From Paracoccus fistulariae (GTDB lineage Bacteria; Pseudomonadota; Alphaproteobacteria; Rhodobacterales; Rhodobacteraceae), in assembly GCF_028553785.1 (NCBI RefSeq), contig NZ_CP067136.1, positions 1,054,001 to 1,118,000 on the forward strand: 64,000 nucleotides of DNA. Reading direction: 5' to 3'. Under the pieces are notes generated by a model, which saw only the letters and a list, made by a program, of their open reading frames with translations, searched no databases and had not been told where the DNA came from. Below are positions 9,356 through 16,152 of this stretch, piece by piece. Every line of letters begins with the position of its first letter. Positions within the stretch are counted from its first letter, which is position 1. A program made the position numbers and the translations under genes.

Positions 9356-9745
9356 ATGACCACCGAACTGACCGTCCTCGCCCTGGCCGGAGTGCTGCAG
9401 GCCATCCAGTTCGCCGCCTTCTCGATCGCGGCCAATATGCAGATCGGCCCGAAAGTCGCCATGGGGCCGCGCGACAATGCGCCAAGCCTGACCGGCACCG
9501 CAGGCCGGTTGCAGCGCGCGCTGAACAACCATTTCGAGGGACTCATCCTCTTTACCCTGGCGGTGGTTGTCGTGACCATGGGCGGCCAGGCCTCGGGCGT
9601 GACCGCCACCTGCGCCTGGATCTATCTGATCGCGCGGCTGTTCTATGTGCCCGCCTATGTGCTGGGCTGGACGCCGGGCCGCTCGATCATCTGGATGGTG
9701 GGCTTCACGGCCACGCTGGCGATGATTTTGGCCGCGCTGTTCTGA
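9356..9745 (+). CDS. MAPEG family integral membrane protein
   Basis: A 129-residue protein of the MAPEG family (membrane-associated proteins in eicosanoid and glutathione metabolism), which includes membrane glutathione transferases. Four hydrophobic segments are visible, about residues 5-27, 60-80, 85-103 and 110-128. Between the first two are the conserved RLQRALNNHFEGL residues, matching the family signature R-x-x-R-A-x-x-N-x-x-E. ATG 9356 overlaps the spacing after the previous stop by a single base gap. The family call is firm; whether it acts on glutathione is unknown. It is placed just before lpd. Confidence 0.88.
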   Translation: MTTELTVLALAGVLQAIQFAAFSIAANMQIGPKVAMGPRDNAPSLTGTAGRLQRALNNHFEGLILFTLAVVVVTMGGQASGVTATCAWIYLIARLFYVPAYVLGWTPGRSIIWMVGFTATLAMILAALF

Positions 9746-9767
9746 ACGGACGGCCCGGCGGCCGGGA

Positions 9768-9788
9768 AATGACGAATGACGAATGACG
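9768..9788 (+). repeat. Three tandem copies of AATGACG
   Basis: Three perfect 7-bp units lie at 9768-9774, 9775-9781 and 9782-9788 in the leader between the MAPEG gene and lpd. Each contains an ATGA. The copy number could vary by slippage; a role is not evident. Confidence 0.8.
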
Positions 9789-9858
9789 CATGCGCGGCCC
9801 GGAGATCCGCGGCGCGATGCAAGCCCCCCGCGGGCCACGGGACAAGAAGGAGTTTACC

Positions 9859-11253
9859 ATGTCCACCTATGATCTGATCGTGATCGGTTCGGGCCCCGGC
9901 GGCTATGTCTGCGCCATCCGCGCCGCCCAGCTTGGCCTCAAGGTCGCCTGCGTCGAGGGTCGCGAAACCCTGGGCGGCACCTGCCTGAATGTCGGCTGCA
10001 TCCCCTCCAAGGCGCTCCTCCATGCCAGCCATATGCTGCATGAGGCCGAACATAACTTCGACAAGATGGGCCTGACCGGCGCCAAGGTCAAACTCGACTG
10101 GACCAAGATGCAGGGCTACAAGGCCGACACCGTGAACGGCAATACCAAGGGCATCGAATTCCTGTTCAAGAAGAACAAGGTGGACTGGCTGAAAGGCTGG
10201 GCCTCGATCCCTGAAGCGGGCAAGGTCAAGGTCGGCGATACGGTCCATGAGACGAAGAATATCGTCATCGCCACCGGCTCGGTTCCCGCCACGCTGAAAG
10301 GGGTCGAGGTCGATAACGAGGCCGGGATCATCGTCGATTCCACCGGTGCGCTGACCTTGCCCAAACCGCCGAAATCCATGGTGGTGATCGGCGCAGGCGT
10401 CATCGGGCTGGAACTGGGCTCGGTCTATGCCCGCCTCGGCGCCGAGGTCACCGTCGTCGAATATCTGGACGTGATCACCCCCGGCATGGATGCCGAGGTG
10501 CAAAAACAGTTCCAGAAGATCCTGTCGAAACAGGGGTTGAAATTCGTCCTGGGCGCCGCCGTGCAGGGCGCCAAGGCAGGCAAGGACGGCGCCAGCGTCA
10601 CCTACAAGCTGAAGAAAGACGACAGCGAACATGTGATCGAGGCCGACGTTGTGCTGGTCGCCACCGGCCGCCGCCCGACCGTGGACGGTCTGGGCCTCGA
10701 CAAGCTGGGGGTCGAGATGACCGATCGCGGCTTCGTCAGGATCGACGATCACTGGCAGACCAATGTGAAGGGCATCTACGCCATCGGCGATTGCGTGCCC
10801 GGCCCGATGCTGGCCCACAAGGCCGAGGATGAGGGCATGGCCGCCGCCGAGGTGATCGCGGGCAAGGCCGGTCACGTGAATTACGACGTGATCCCCGGCG
10901 TGATCTATACCACCCCCGAGGTCGCCAATGTCGGCCTGACCGAAGAGGCCGCGAAGGAAACCGGCCGCAAGATCAAGACCAGCAAGTTCCCCTTCATGGG
11001 CAATGCGCGCGCCAAGGCGGCGATGCAATCCGACGGCTTCGTCAAGATGATCGCCGATGCGGAAACCGACCGCGTCCTCGGCTGCCATATCATCGGCCCG
11101 AATGCCGGTGAAATGATCCACGAGGTCTGCGTCGCCATGGAATTCGGCGCGGCCGCCGAAGACATCGCCCTGACCTGCCACGCCCATCCGACGACATCCG
11201 AAGCCGTGCGCGAAGCCGCTCTGGCGCTTGGGGATGGTGCCATCCATGTCTGA
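9859..11253 (+). CDS. lpd: Dihydrolipoamide dehydrogenase (E3)
   Basis: This flavoenzyme reoxidises the lipoyl arm of SucB and passes electrons to NAD+. The 464-residue protein has the FAD-binding [10 protein letters not shown] motif (residues 9-18), the redox-active disulfide [13 protein letters not shown] around residue 40, the NAD-binding [11 protein letters not shown] segment near residue 178, and the C-terminal dimer-interface His-Glu in [13 protein letters not shown] 9859 follows AAGAAGGAG; an upstream extension of 23 codons is not family-like. It ends the 2-oxoglutarate dehydrogenase cluster. Its last codons overlap the next gene by 8 bases. Confidence 0.98.
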   Translation: MSTYDLIVIGSGPGGYVCAIRAAQLGLKVACVEGRETLGGTCLNVGCIPSKALLHASHMLHEAEHNFDKMGLTGAKVKLDWTKMQGYKADTVNGNTKGIEFLFKKNKVDWLKGWASIPEAGKVKVGDTVHETKNIVIATGSVPATLKGVEVDNEAGIIVDSTGALTLPKPPKSMVVIGAGVIGLELGSVYARLGAEVTVVEYLDVITPGMDAEVQKQFQKILSKQGLKFVLGAAVQGAKAGKDGASVTYKLKKDDSEHVIEADVVLVATGRRPTVDGLGLDKLGVEMTDRGFVRIDDHWQTNVKGIYAIGDCVPGPMLAHKAEDEGMAAAEVIAGKAGHVNYDVIPGVIYTTPEVANVGLTEEAAKETGRKIKTSKFPFMGNARAKAAMQSDGFVKMIADAETDRVLGCHIIGPNAGEMIHEVCVAMEFGAAAEDIALTCHAHPTTSEAVREAALALGDGAIHV

Positions 11254-11728
11254 CGTGACCCGCTGGTCACGCCGGGGGCTGATCCTTTCGGCCCTCGCCC
11301 TGGCCGCCTGCGGGGCCAAGACATCCCAGCCGATGCCTTCGGGCCTCGGCGCGAACGGGCTTTATCCGAACGAAACGCCCTATCTCCGCTCTCGCATCAC
11401 CTATTGGGCCCGCTATTACGAGGTGCCATCGGCCCTGGTGCATCGCGTGATCATCCGCGAATCCCACCACCGCCCCTGGGCGCGCAATGGCCCCTATTAC
11501 GGCCTGATGCAGATCCTGCCGCAAACCGCCCGCACCATGGGCTATCGCGGCCCGGCCAGCGGCCTGCTCGATGCCGATACCAACCTGCGCTACGGCGTCA
11601 AATATCTGCGCGGCGCCTATCTCGTGGCCGAAGGCGACCCGGACCTGACCATCAGCTGGTATTCGCGCGGCTATTATTACGAGGCCAAGCGCAAGGGCCT
11701 GCTGAAGAAGACCGGCCTGCGCAGCTGA
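11246..11728 (+). CDS. Lytic transglycosylase lipoprotein
   Basis: A 160-residue murein lytic transglycosylase (SLT domain), predicted to cleave peptidoglycan glycan strands at the outer membrane. The N-terminus has a twin-Arg-like RR and a hydrophobic stretch ending in lipobox LALAAC-G. The SLT domain covers about residues 35-155, with the catalytic Glu in IIRESHHRP, followed by [16 protein letters not shown] and [12 protein letters not shown] 11246 overlaps the lpd stop; alternative in-frame starts lie 6 codons upstream. The gene is short for the family because only the SLT core is present. It is co-transcribed with lpd by position, without metabolic connection. Confidence 0.88.
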   Translation: MSDVTRWSRRGLILSALALAACGAKTSQPMPSGLGANGLYPNETPYLRSRITYWARYYEVPSALVHRVIIRESHHRPWARNGPYYGLMQILPQTARTMGYRGPASGLLDADTNLRYGVKYLRGAYLVAEGDPDLTISWYSRGYYYEAKRKGLLKKTGLRS

Positions 11729-11730
11729 CC

Positions 11731-11805
11731 TTTCTTCTTTGGAAAAATATCCTCAGGGGGTGAATTGCGTCGCCAGACGCAAGAGGGGGCGCGAGCGCCC
11801 CCTTT
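11731..11805 (-). repeat. Intergenic GGATATTT element, copy A
   Basis: Read on the minus strand: a G5/C5 hairpin, then CTCTTGC, then GCAATTCACCCCC, GAGGATATTTTT and an AAGAAGAAA end. Copies B (25501-25563) and C (60304-60366) share the same layout. It lies between the convergent transglycosylase and aldolase genes. Confidence 0.7.
11785..11805. terminator. Bidirectional terminator between convergent genes
   Basis: A 7-bp stem (GGGGGCG at 11785-11791, CGCCCCC at 11796-11802) with loop CGAG is followed by TTT on the plus strand. It belongs to repeat copy A and serves the lpd-transglycosylase transcript, and possibly the aldolase from the other side. Confidence 0.75.
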
Positions 11806-11826
11806 CACCACATATCCCAAAACGCC

Positions 11827-12753
11827 TCAGGCGCCTTTGTAGATATCGACCAGCTTCTGCAGCATATCCAGCGCATCCTCGCGCGAGCGCTGGAAGCTGT
11901 TGCGCCCGATGATCGAGCCATTGCCGCCGCCATCGCGGATCGCGCGCGCGTCGTCATAGACTGCATCCGCGCCCTTGGCCGCGCCGCCCGAAAACACCAC
12001 GATCCGGCGACCGTTGAACGATGCCTGCATGCAATGTTTCACACGCTCGGCCTGGGTCGCGATGTCGATCTGCTTCTCCTCATAGACCTTCTTGGCCTCG
12101 GGCAGTTCCAGATGATCGGTCGACAGCTTGATCTTGATGATATGCGCCCCCAGCAGCGCCGCGATCTGGGCGGCATAGGCGGCGATATCGATGGCGGTTT
12201 CGCCATCCTTGCTGATGGCTTCCCCGCGCGGATAGGACCAGATGACGGTCGCGATCCCCTTGGCCGCAGCCTCCTGACGCATGGCCGAGATTTCTTCGAA
12301 CATGTCCAGCGCCATGTCCGAGCCCGGATAGATGGTGAAGCCGATGGCCGCACAGCCCAGACGCAGCGCATCATCCACCGTCGCGGTGATCGCCTGGTTC
12401 TTGCCCGCCGTATCCGACATCAGGCTATTGGCCGAATTGGCCTTCAGAATGGTCGGGATCTGACCGGCAAAGCTGTCTGCGCCGGCCTCGATCATGCCCA
12501 GCGGCGCGGCATAGGCGTTCAGCCCGGCATCGATGGCCAGCTGATAGTGGTAATGCGGATCATAGGCGGTCGGATTGGCGGCGAAGGACCGGGCCGGGCC
12601 ATGCTCGAACCCCTGATCGACCGGCAGGATGATCATCTTGCCGGTGCCTGCAAGCTTGCCGGTCATCAGCATACGTGCCAGTTGCCCCTTCACACCGGGG
12701 GTCTCGCCTTCATAATTGGCAAGAATTTTCCGAACCGTATCGGTCATCTGCAT
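11827..12753 (-). CDS. fbaB: Fructose-bisphosphate aldolase, class I (DhnA type)
   Basis: Cleaves or forms fructose 1,6-bisphosphate in glycolysis and gluconeogenesis through a Schiff base. The 308-residue protein is of the archaeal/DhnA-like class I family, seen from PVDQGFEHGPARSF, GFTIYPGSD, WSYPRGEAI, IIKIKLSTD (the Schiff-base Lys region) and the C-terminal phosphate-binding segment VFSGGAAKGAD with GGNGSIIGRNSFQR. The frame extends 18 codons upstream, but ATG 12753 has GGAGAG upstream; the ATG two codons later is an alternative. It is on the minus strand, as is pgk, with an unrelated plus-strand gene between them. Confidence 0.93.
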   Translation of the reverse strand: MQMTDTVRKILANYEGETPGVKGQLARMLMTGKLAGTGKMIILPVDQGFEHGPARSFAANPTAYDPHYHYQLAIDAGLNAYAAPLGMIEAGADSFAGQIPTILKANSANSLMSDTAGKNQAITATVDDALRLGCAAIGFTIYPGSDMALDMFEEISAMRQEAAAKGIATVIWSYPRGEAISKDGETAIDIAAYAAQIAALLGAHIIKIKLSTDHLELPEAKKVYEEKQIDIATQAERVKHCMQASFNGRRIVVFSGGAAKGADAVYDDARAIRDGGGNGSIIGRNSFQRSREDALDMLQKLVDIYKGA

Positions 12754-12831
12754 CGAAACTCTCCATACTGTATTGCGGCTGCATAGCACGGGCGCGACCA
12801 GAGACAACGCTGGTGACGCTAACAGCCGAAA

Positions 12832-12895
12832 ACAATAGCGGAAACAAGCCTGTCTGGCCGTTAAGGATTAATAAAATCTTAATTTCAAACTGATG
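12832..12895. promoter_or_regulatory. A+T-rich divergent promoter region
   Basis: The 206 bases between the divergent aldolase gene (start 12753) and the orphan gene at 12960 contain an unusually A+T-rich block (about 12859-12890) with an imperfect palindrome, TTAAGGATT next to AAATCTTAA. It is a likely site of one or both promoters. Exact -35 and -10 boxes cannot be assigned. Confidence 0.35.
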
Positions 12896-12959
12896 GAGAA
12901 AGCGCCCGCTTTGGCCCATAGCAAAAGAGGAGGACTGAGTTTACTGAAAGGAGGTAACC

Positions 12960-13508
12960 ATGTTCATGAATTCTAACCTCTCGACCTACCATATTTCCCT
13001 GTTTGGCGGACGAACGAACGCCATCTCGACGGAAATTGGGGGCGACCAGCGAAGCCTCTTCCTGCGTCCCATCACCGCAGCGGGCGAAACCAGCACCTAT
13101 GATGCATCGACCTATGCGGTCAGGACGGATGTGAAGCGTCTGCCCCCCGATTATAGCAGTTGGAGGAAATCCATCGACGGCTATAACGAGGCGGCCGCGC
13201 AGTCCAAAACATCGGACAGTTCGGCCAAATCCGACGGCGGCGGAAACGCGGCTGCGGTGGCGGTACTGGAAGATGCAACGGCAGGTCTCCCTGTCACGGC
13301 ACCGGCCGGCGACACCGCAGGGGTCGACGAAAATGCCGCGACGACTGCGCAGACGTCCGAAGCGGAAGCGACCGAGGCCACGAAGGCTGAAGCCTTGGCT
13401 GCAGAAACCGCAGCGAAGGAGCAGGCAGAGGCCGCGGAAGAGGCAGCAGATACCCAAGTCTCTAGCAAACCCGGGCGCCGCCGCGGGCTTCTGGGCCTGT
13501 TCTGGTGA
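12960..13508 (+). CDS. Orphan Ala/Glu-rich protein of unknown function
   Basis: A 182-residue protein of no recognised family. ATG 12960 has a near-perfect Shine-Dalgarno (AAAGGAGGT) 4-5 bases upstream, the best in the window, so strong translation is likely. Residues 1-75 are mixed polar sequence, including LRPIT and RLPPDYSSWRKSI; residues 80-160 are low-complexity Ala/Glu/Thr with a probable helix or coiled coil (EATEATKAEALAAETAAKEQ); the end is basic and hydrophobic (RRRGLLGLFW). No signal peptide or full membrane segment is seen. It lies opposite to its flanking glycolytic genes and ends in a shared hairpin with pgk. Function is unknown. Confidence 0.75.
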   Translation: MFMNSNLSTYHISLFGGRTNAISTEIGGDQRSLFLRPITAAGETSTYDASTYAVRTDVKRLPPDYSSWRKSIDGYNEAAAQSKTSDSSAKSDGGGNAAAVAVLEDATAGLPVTAPAGDTAGVDENAATTAQTSEAEATEATKAEALAAETAAKEQAEAAEEAADTQVSSKPGRRRGLLGLFW

Positions 13509-13527
13509 TGGGCTGCATCGCCCAAAA

Positions 13528-13560
13528 CGATATGAGGCGACAGATTGCCGCCTCATATCG
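13528..13560. terminator. Hairpin between the orphan gene and pgk
   Basis: A 12-bp perfect stem (CGATATGAGGCG at 13528-13539, complement at 13549-13560) with a 9-base loop lies between two convergent genes. No strong T-run is present on either side, so it is likely a shared 3' barrier structure. Confidence 0.6.
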
Positions 13561-13576
13561 CATGATATCGCGCTGA

Positions 13577-14779
13577 TTACTGCGCCGATTTCGTCAGCGC
13601 GACGACCCCGGGCAGTTCCTTGCCTTCCATCCATTCCAGGAACGCGCCACCCGCGGTCGAGATGAAGGTGAAATCCTCTGCCACCCCGGCCTTGTTCAGC
13701 GCGGCGACGGTATCGCCGCCACCGGCGACCGAAATCAAGCGCTGCTCTCGGGTCAGTTCAGCGGCTTTCTGTGCGGCGGCATTGGTCGCAGCGTCAAAGG
13801 GCTCGATCTCGAACGCGCCCAGCGGGCCGTTCCAGATCAGCGTCCGGCACTGTTCCATCGCGTCGCCCAAAGCCGCGACCGTAGCCGGACCTGCATCCAG
13901 AATCATGGCATCTGCCGGGCAGTCATCGACGGGCAGCACCTCACTGGCCGCACCGGCCTTGAATTCCCGCGCCACGACGATGTCCTTGGGCAGCAGAATG
14001 GTGCAGCCGCTCTTTTCGGCCTTTTCCATGATCGCCCGGGCGGTATCGGCCATGTCGCGTTCGGCCAGCGATTTGCCGACCTCGACGCCCTTGGCGACCA
14101 GGAAGGTATTGGCCATGCCGCCGCCGATCACCAGATAATCGACCTTTTCCAGCAGGTTGGTCAGCAGTTCCAGCTTGGTCGAGACCTTGGCCCCGCCGAC
14201 GACCGCCATCACCGGGCGCTGCGCATCGCCAAGCGCGGCGTCCAGCGCCGTCAGTTCGGCCTCCATCAGCAGGCCCGCGCCTGCAGGCAGCAGTTGCGCC
14301 AGCGCCTCGGTCGAGGCATGGGCGCGATGGGCGGCCGAAAAGGCGTCATTGATATAGGCCCCGCCAAGCGCCGCGATGGATGCGGCGAAGGTGCGGTCGT
14401 TCTTTTCCTCGCCCTCATAGAAGCGGGTATTTTCCAACAGCGCGACATCGCCCTTTTCCAGCCCGGCCACGACCCGCTTGGCCGGACCGCCGATCAGCTC
14501 GTCGCTGAAGGCAACCTTCTGGCCAAGCGCCGCTTCCAGCGCGGGCAGGATCTGTTTCAGGCTCATGCTGTCGACGCGCTTGCCCTTGGGACGGTCGAAA
14601 TGGGCCAGCAGGACCGGGATCCCGCCCTTGGCCTGGATCGCCTTGACCGTCGGCACGATCTTGTCGATCCGCGTGGTATCCGTCACCCGGCCATCCTCGA
14701 CCGGCACATTCAGATCGACGCGGGTCAGCACGACCTTGCCGTCAAGATCCATATCTTCAATCGTGTTGAACTCTGCCAT
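13577..14779 (-). CDS. pgk: Phosphoglycerate kinase
   Basis: Transfers phosphate between 1,3-bisphosphoglycerate and ADP in glycolysis. The protein has 400 residues, normal for the family. The N-terminal domain shows TRVDLNVP and [10 protein letters not shown] (substrate-binding basic patch); the middle has [10 protein letters not shown] and the hinge; the C-terminal nucleotide domain has [13 protein letters not shown] and ends in [12 protein letters not shown] and [16 protein letters not shown] 14779 follows AAAGGACGCGAG and matches the family N-terminus; the open frame upstream is not coding. A single Asp in [10 protein letters not shown] replaces the more common Ser or Asn, a variant to note. 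It is transcribed away from the cyclophilin genes. Confidence 0.97.
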   Translation of the reverse strand: MAEFNTIEDMDLDGKVVLTRVDLNVPVEDGRVTDTTRIDKIVPTVKAIQAKGGIPVLLAHFDRPKGKRVDSMSLKQILPALEAALGQKVAFSDELIGGPAKRVVAGLEKGDVALLENTRFYEGEEKNDRTFAASIAALGGAYINDAFSAAHRAHASTEALAQLLPAGAGLLMEAELTALDAALGDAQRPVMAVVGGAKVSTKLELLTNLLEKVDYLVIGGGMANTFLVAKGVEVGKSLAERDMADTARAIMEKAEKSGCTILLPKDIVVAREFKAGAASEVLPVDDCPADAMILDAGPATVAALGDAMEQCRTLIWNGPLGAFEIEPFDAATNAAAQKAAELTREQRLISVAGGGDTVAALNKAGVAEDFTFISTAGGAFLEWMEGKELPGVVALTKSAQ

Positions 14780-14961
14780 CTCGCGTCCTTTCGAGGTGAA
14801 GTCTTTGAAAGGCTTCAAAGCGCATGGGCGCGTCGGCGTCAACAGTGACACCGACGTGAAGCATGATGACGCCTGCGTGATAAACCTTTGAGCCCTTCGC
14901 GCGTTGCACCCGTATTCGCAAACGCCTAAGTCAACAGATGAACGAGGCAAAGGAGGCCCGC

Positions 14962-15468
14962 ATGGCCGAGATCAAAGACCCCGAAAACACCATTATCATC
15001 GAGCTGAAGGACGGTCCCGTCGTGATCGAGCTGCTGCCCGATGTCGCGCCCAAGCATTCCGAGCGCATGAAAGAGCTGGCCCGCGCCGGCGCCTATGACA
15101 ATGTCGCCTTTCACCGCGTGATCGACGGCTTCATGGCGCAGACCGGCGATGTCGCCCATGCCAATATGGAAAAGGACTATAACCCGGGCCGCGCAGGCAC
15201 CGGCGGCTCTGACCTGCCCGATCTGCCGGCCGAATTTTCCAAGCTGCCGCATGCGCGGGGCACGCTGGGCGCCGCGCGGTCGCAAAATCCGAACAGCGCC
15301 AACAGCCAGTTCTTTATCAATTTCAAGGATAACGACTTTCTGAACGGTCAATATACCGTCTATGGCCGCGTCATCGACGGGATGGAGCATGTCGACAAGA
15401 TCGCCCGGGGCGAGCCGCCAGCATCGCCGGACCGCATGATCTCGGTCAAGGTGGCCGCCGATGCATAA
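14962..15468 (+). CDS. ppiB: Peptidyl-prolyl cis-trans isomerase, cytosolic cyclophilin
   Basis: A 168-residue cyclophilin-type isomerase that speeds proline isomerisation during protein folding. It has the core motifs [14 protein letters not shown] (residues 53-66) and [14 protein letters not shown] (about 113-126). The family Trp of cyclosporin-binding forms is absent, as in many bacterial enzymes. No signal peptide, so cytoplasmic. ATG 14962 follows AAAGGAGG, while the open frame from 14938 has no such site. The last 8 bases overlap the start of a second, exported cyclophilin gene. Confidence 0.95.
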   Translation: MAEIKDPENTIIIELKDGPVVIELLPDVAPKHSERMKELARAGAYDNVAFHRVIDGFMAQTGDVAHANMEKDYNPGRAGTGGSDLPDLPAEFSKLPHARGTLGAARSQNPNSANSQFFINFKDNDFLNGQYTVYGRVIDGMEHVDKIARGEPPASPDRMISVKVAADA

Positions 15469-16057
15469 GAACCTGCTGCTGATTCCCGCCTTCGCGCTTG
15501 CCGCGACCTCTGCGATCGCGCAATCGGCCCCCGAGCATCAGGACGGCCCCGGCCCGAACATGGTGATCGAGGTCGCCGCAGCCGATGGCACGCCCAGGGG
15601 CACGATCACGCTGGACCTGCTGGCGGACAAGGCGCCCAATCATGTGGCGCGGCTGGTCGATCTGGCCAAATCCGGGGCCTATGACGGCGTCGTCTTTCAC
15701 CGCGTGATCGACGGTTTCATGGCCCAGACCGGCGATGTCGAACATGGCAAGATGGGCGGCGATCTGTCGCGTGCGGGCATGGGTGGTTCGGACAAGCCCG
15801 ATCTGCCCGCCGAATTCAGCGATGTCTCGTTCGAGGCGGGCACCGTCGGCATGGCCCGCGCGCAGGATCCCAACAGCGCCAACAGCCAGTTCTTCATCGA
15901 CCTGGCCCCGGCCCCCTTCCTGGATGGCGAATATACCGTCGTCGGGCAGATCGTCGATGGCTGGGATGTGCTGAACCAGATCAAGAAAGGCGATTCCGCC
16001 GCGAATGGCTCGGTCTCCGAGCCGGACTATATGTCCAAGGTCACGATCGTCGAATAA
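15461..16057 (+). CDS. Peptidyl-prolyl cis-trans isomerase, periplasmic cyclophilin
   Basis: A 198-residue exported paralogue of the preceding cyclophilin. Residues 1-20 form a signal peptide ([19 protein letters not shown], cleavage after AIA or IAQ). The isomerase core has the same [16 protein letters not shown] and [13 protein letters not shown] motifs. It therefore works in the periplasm, probably on envelope proteins. The start ATG lies within the stop region of ppiB (8-base overlap), so translation is coupled and the same transcript yields the cytosolic and periplasmic versions. It ends at a strong intrinsic terminator. Confidence 0.95.
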   Translation: MHKNLLLIPAFALAATSAIAQSAPEHQDGPGPNMVIEVAAADGTPRGTITLDLLADKAPNHVARLVDLAKSGAYDGVVFHRVIDGFMAQTGDVEHGKMGGDLSRAGMGGSDKPDLPAEFSDVSFEAGTVGMARAQDPNSANSQFFIDLAPAPFLDGEYTVVGQIVDGWDVLNQIKKGDSAANGSVSEPDYMSKVTIVE

Positions 16058-16083
16058 TCGCGACATTACCGGGCAAAATAAGC

Positions 16084-16109
16084 AAAAGGGGGCCGCGCGC
16101 CCCCTTTTT
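16084..16109 (+). terminator. Intrinsic terminator after the cyclophilin pair
   Basis: A-tract AAAA, stem GGGGGC (16088-16093), 5-base loop, stem GCCCCC (16099-16104), then TTTTT. A textbook rho-independent terminator. Confidence 0.92.
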
Positions 16110-16152
16110 CGCACTTGCAGCATCAGCGGCGCGGTGCATATCTTGCAAAATC

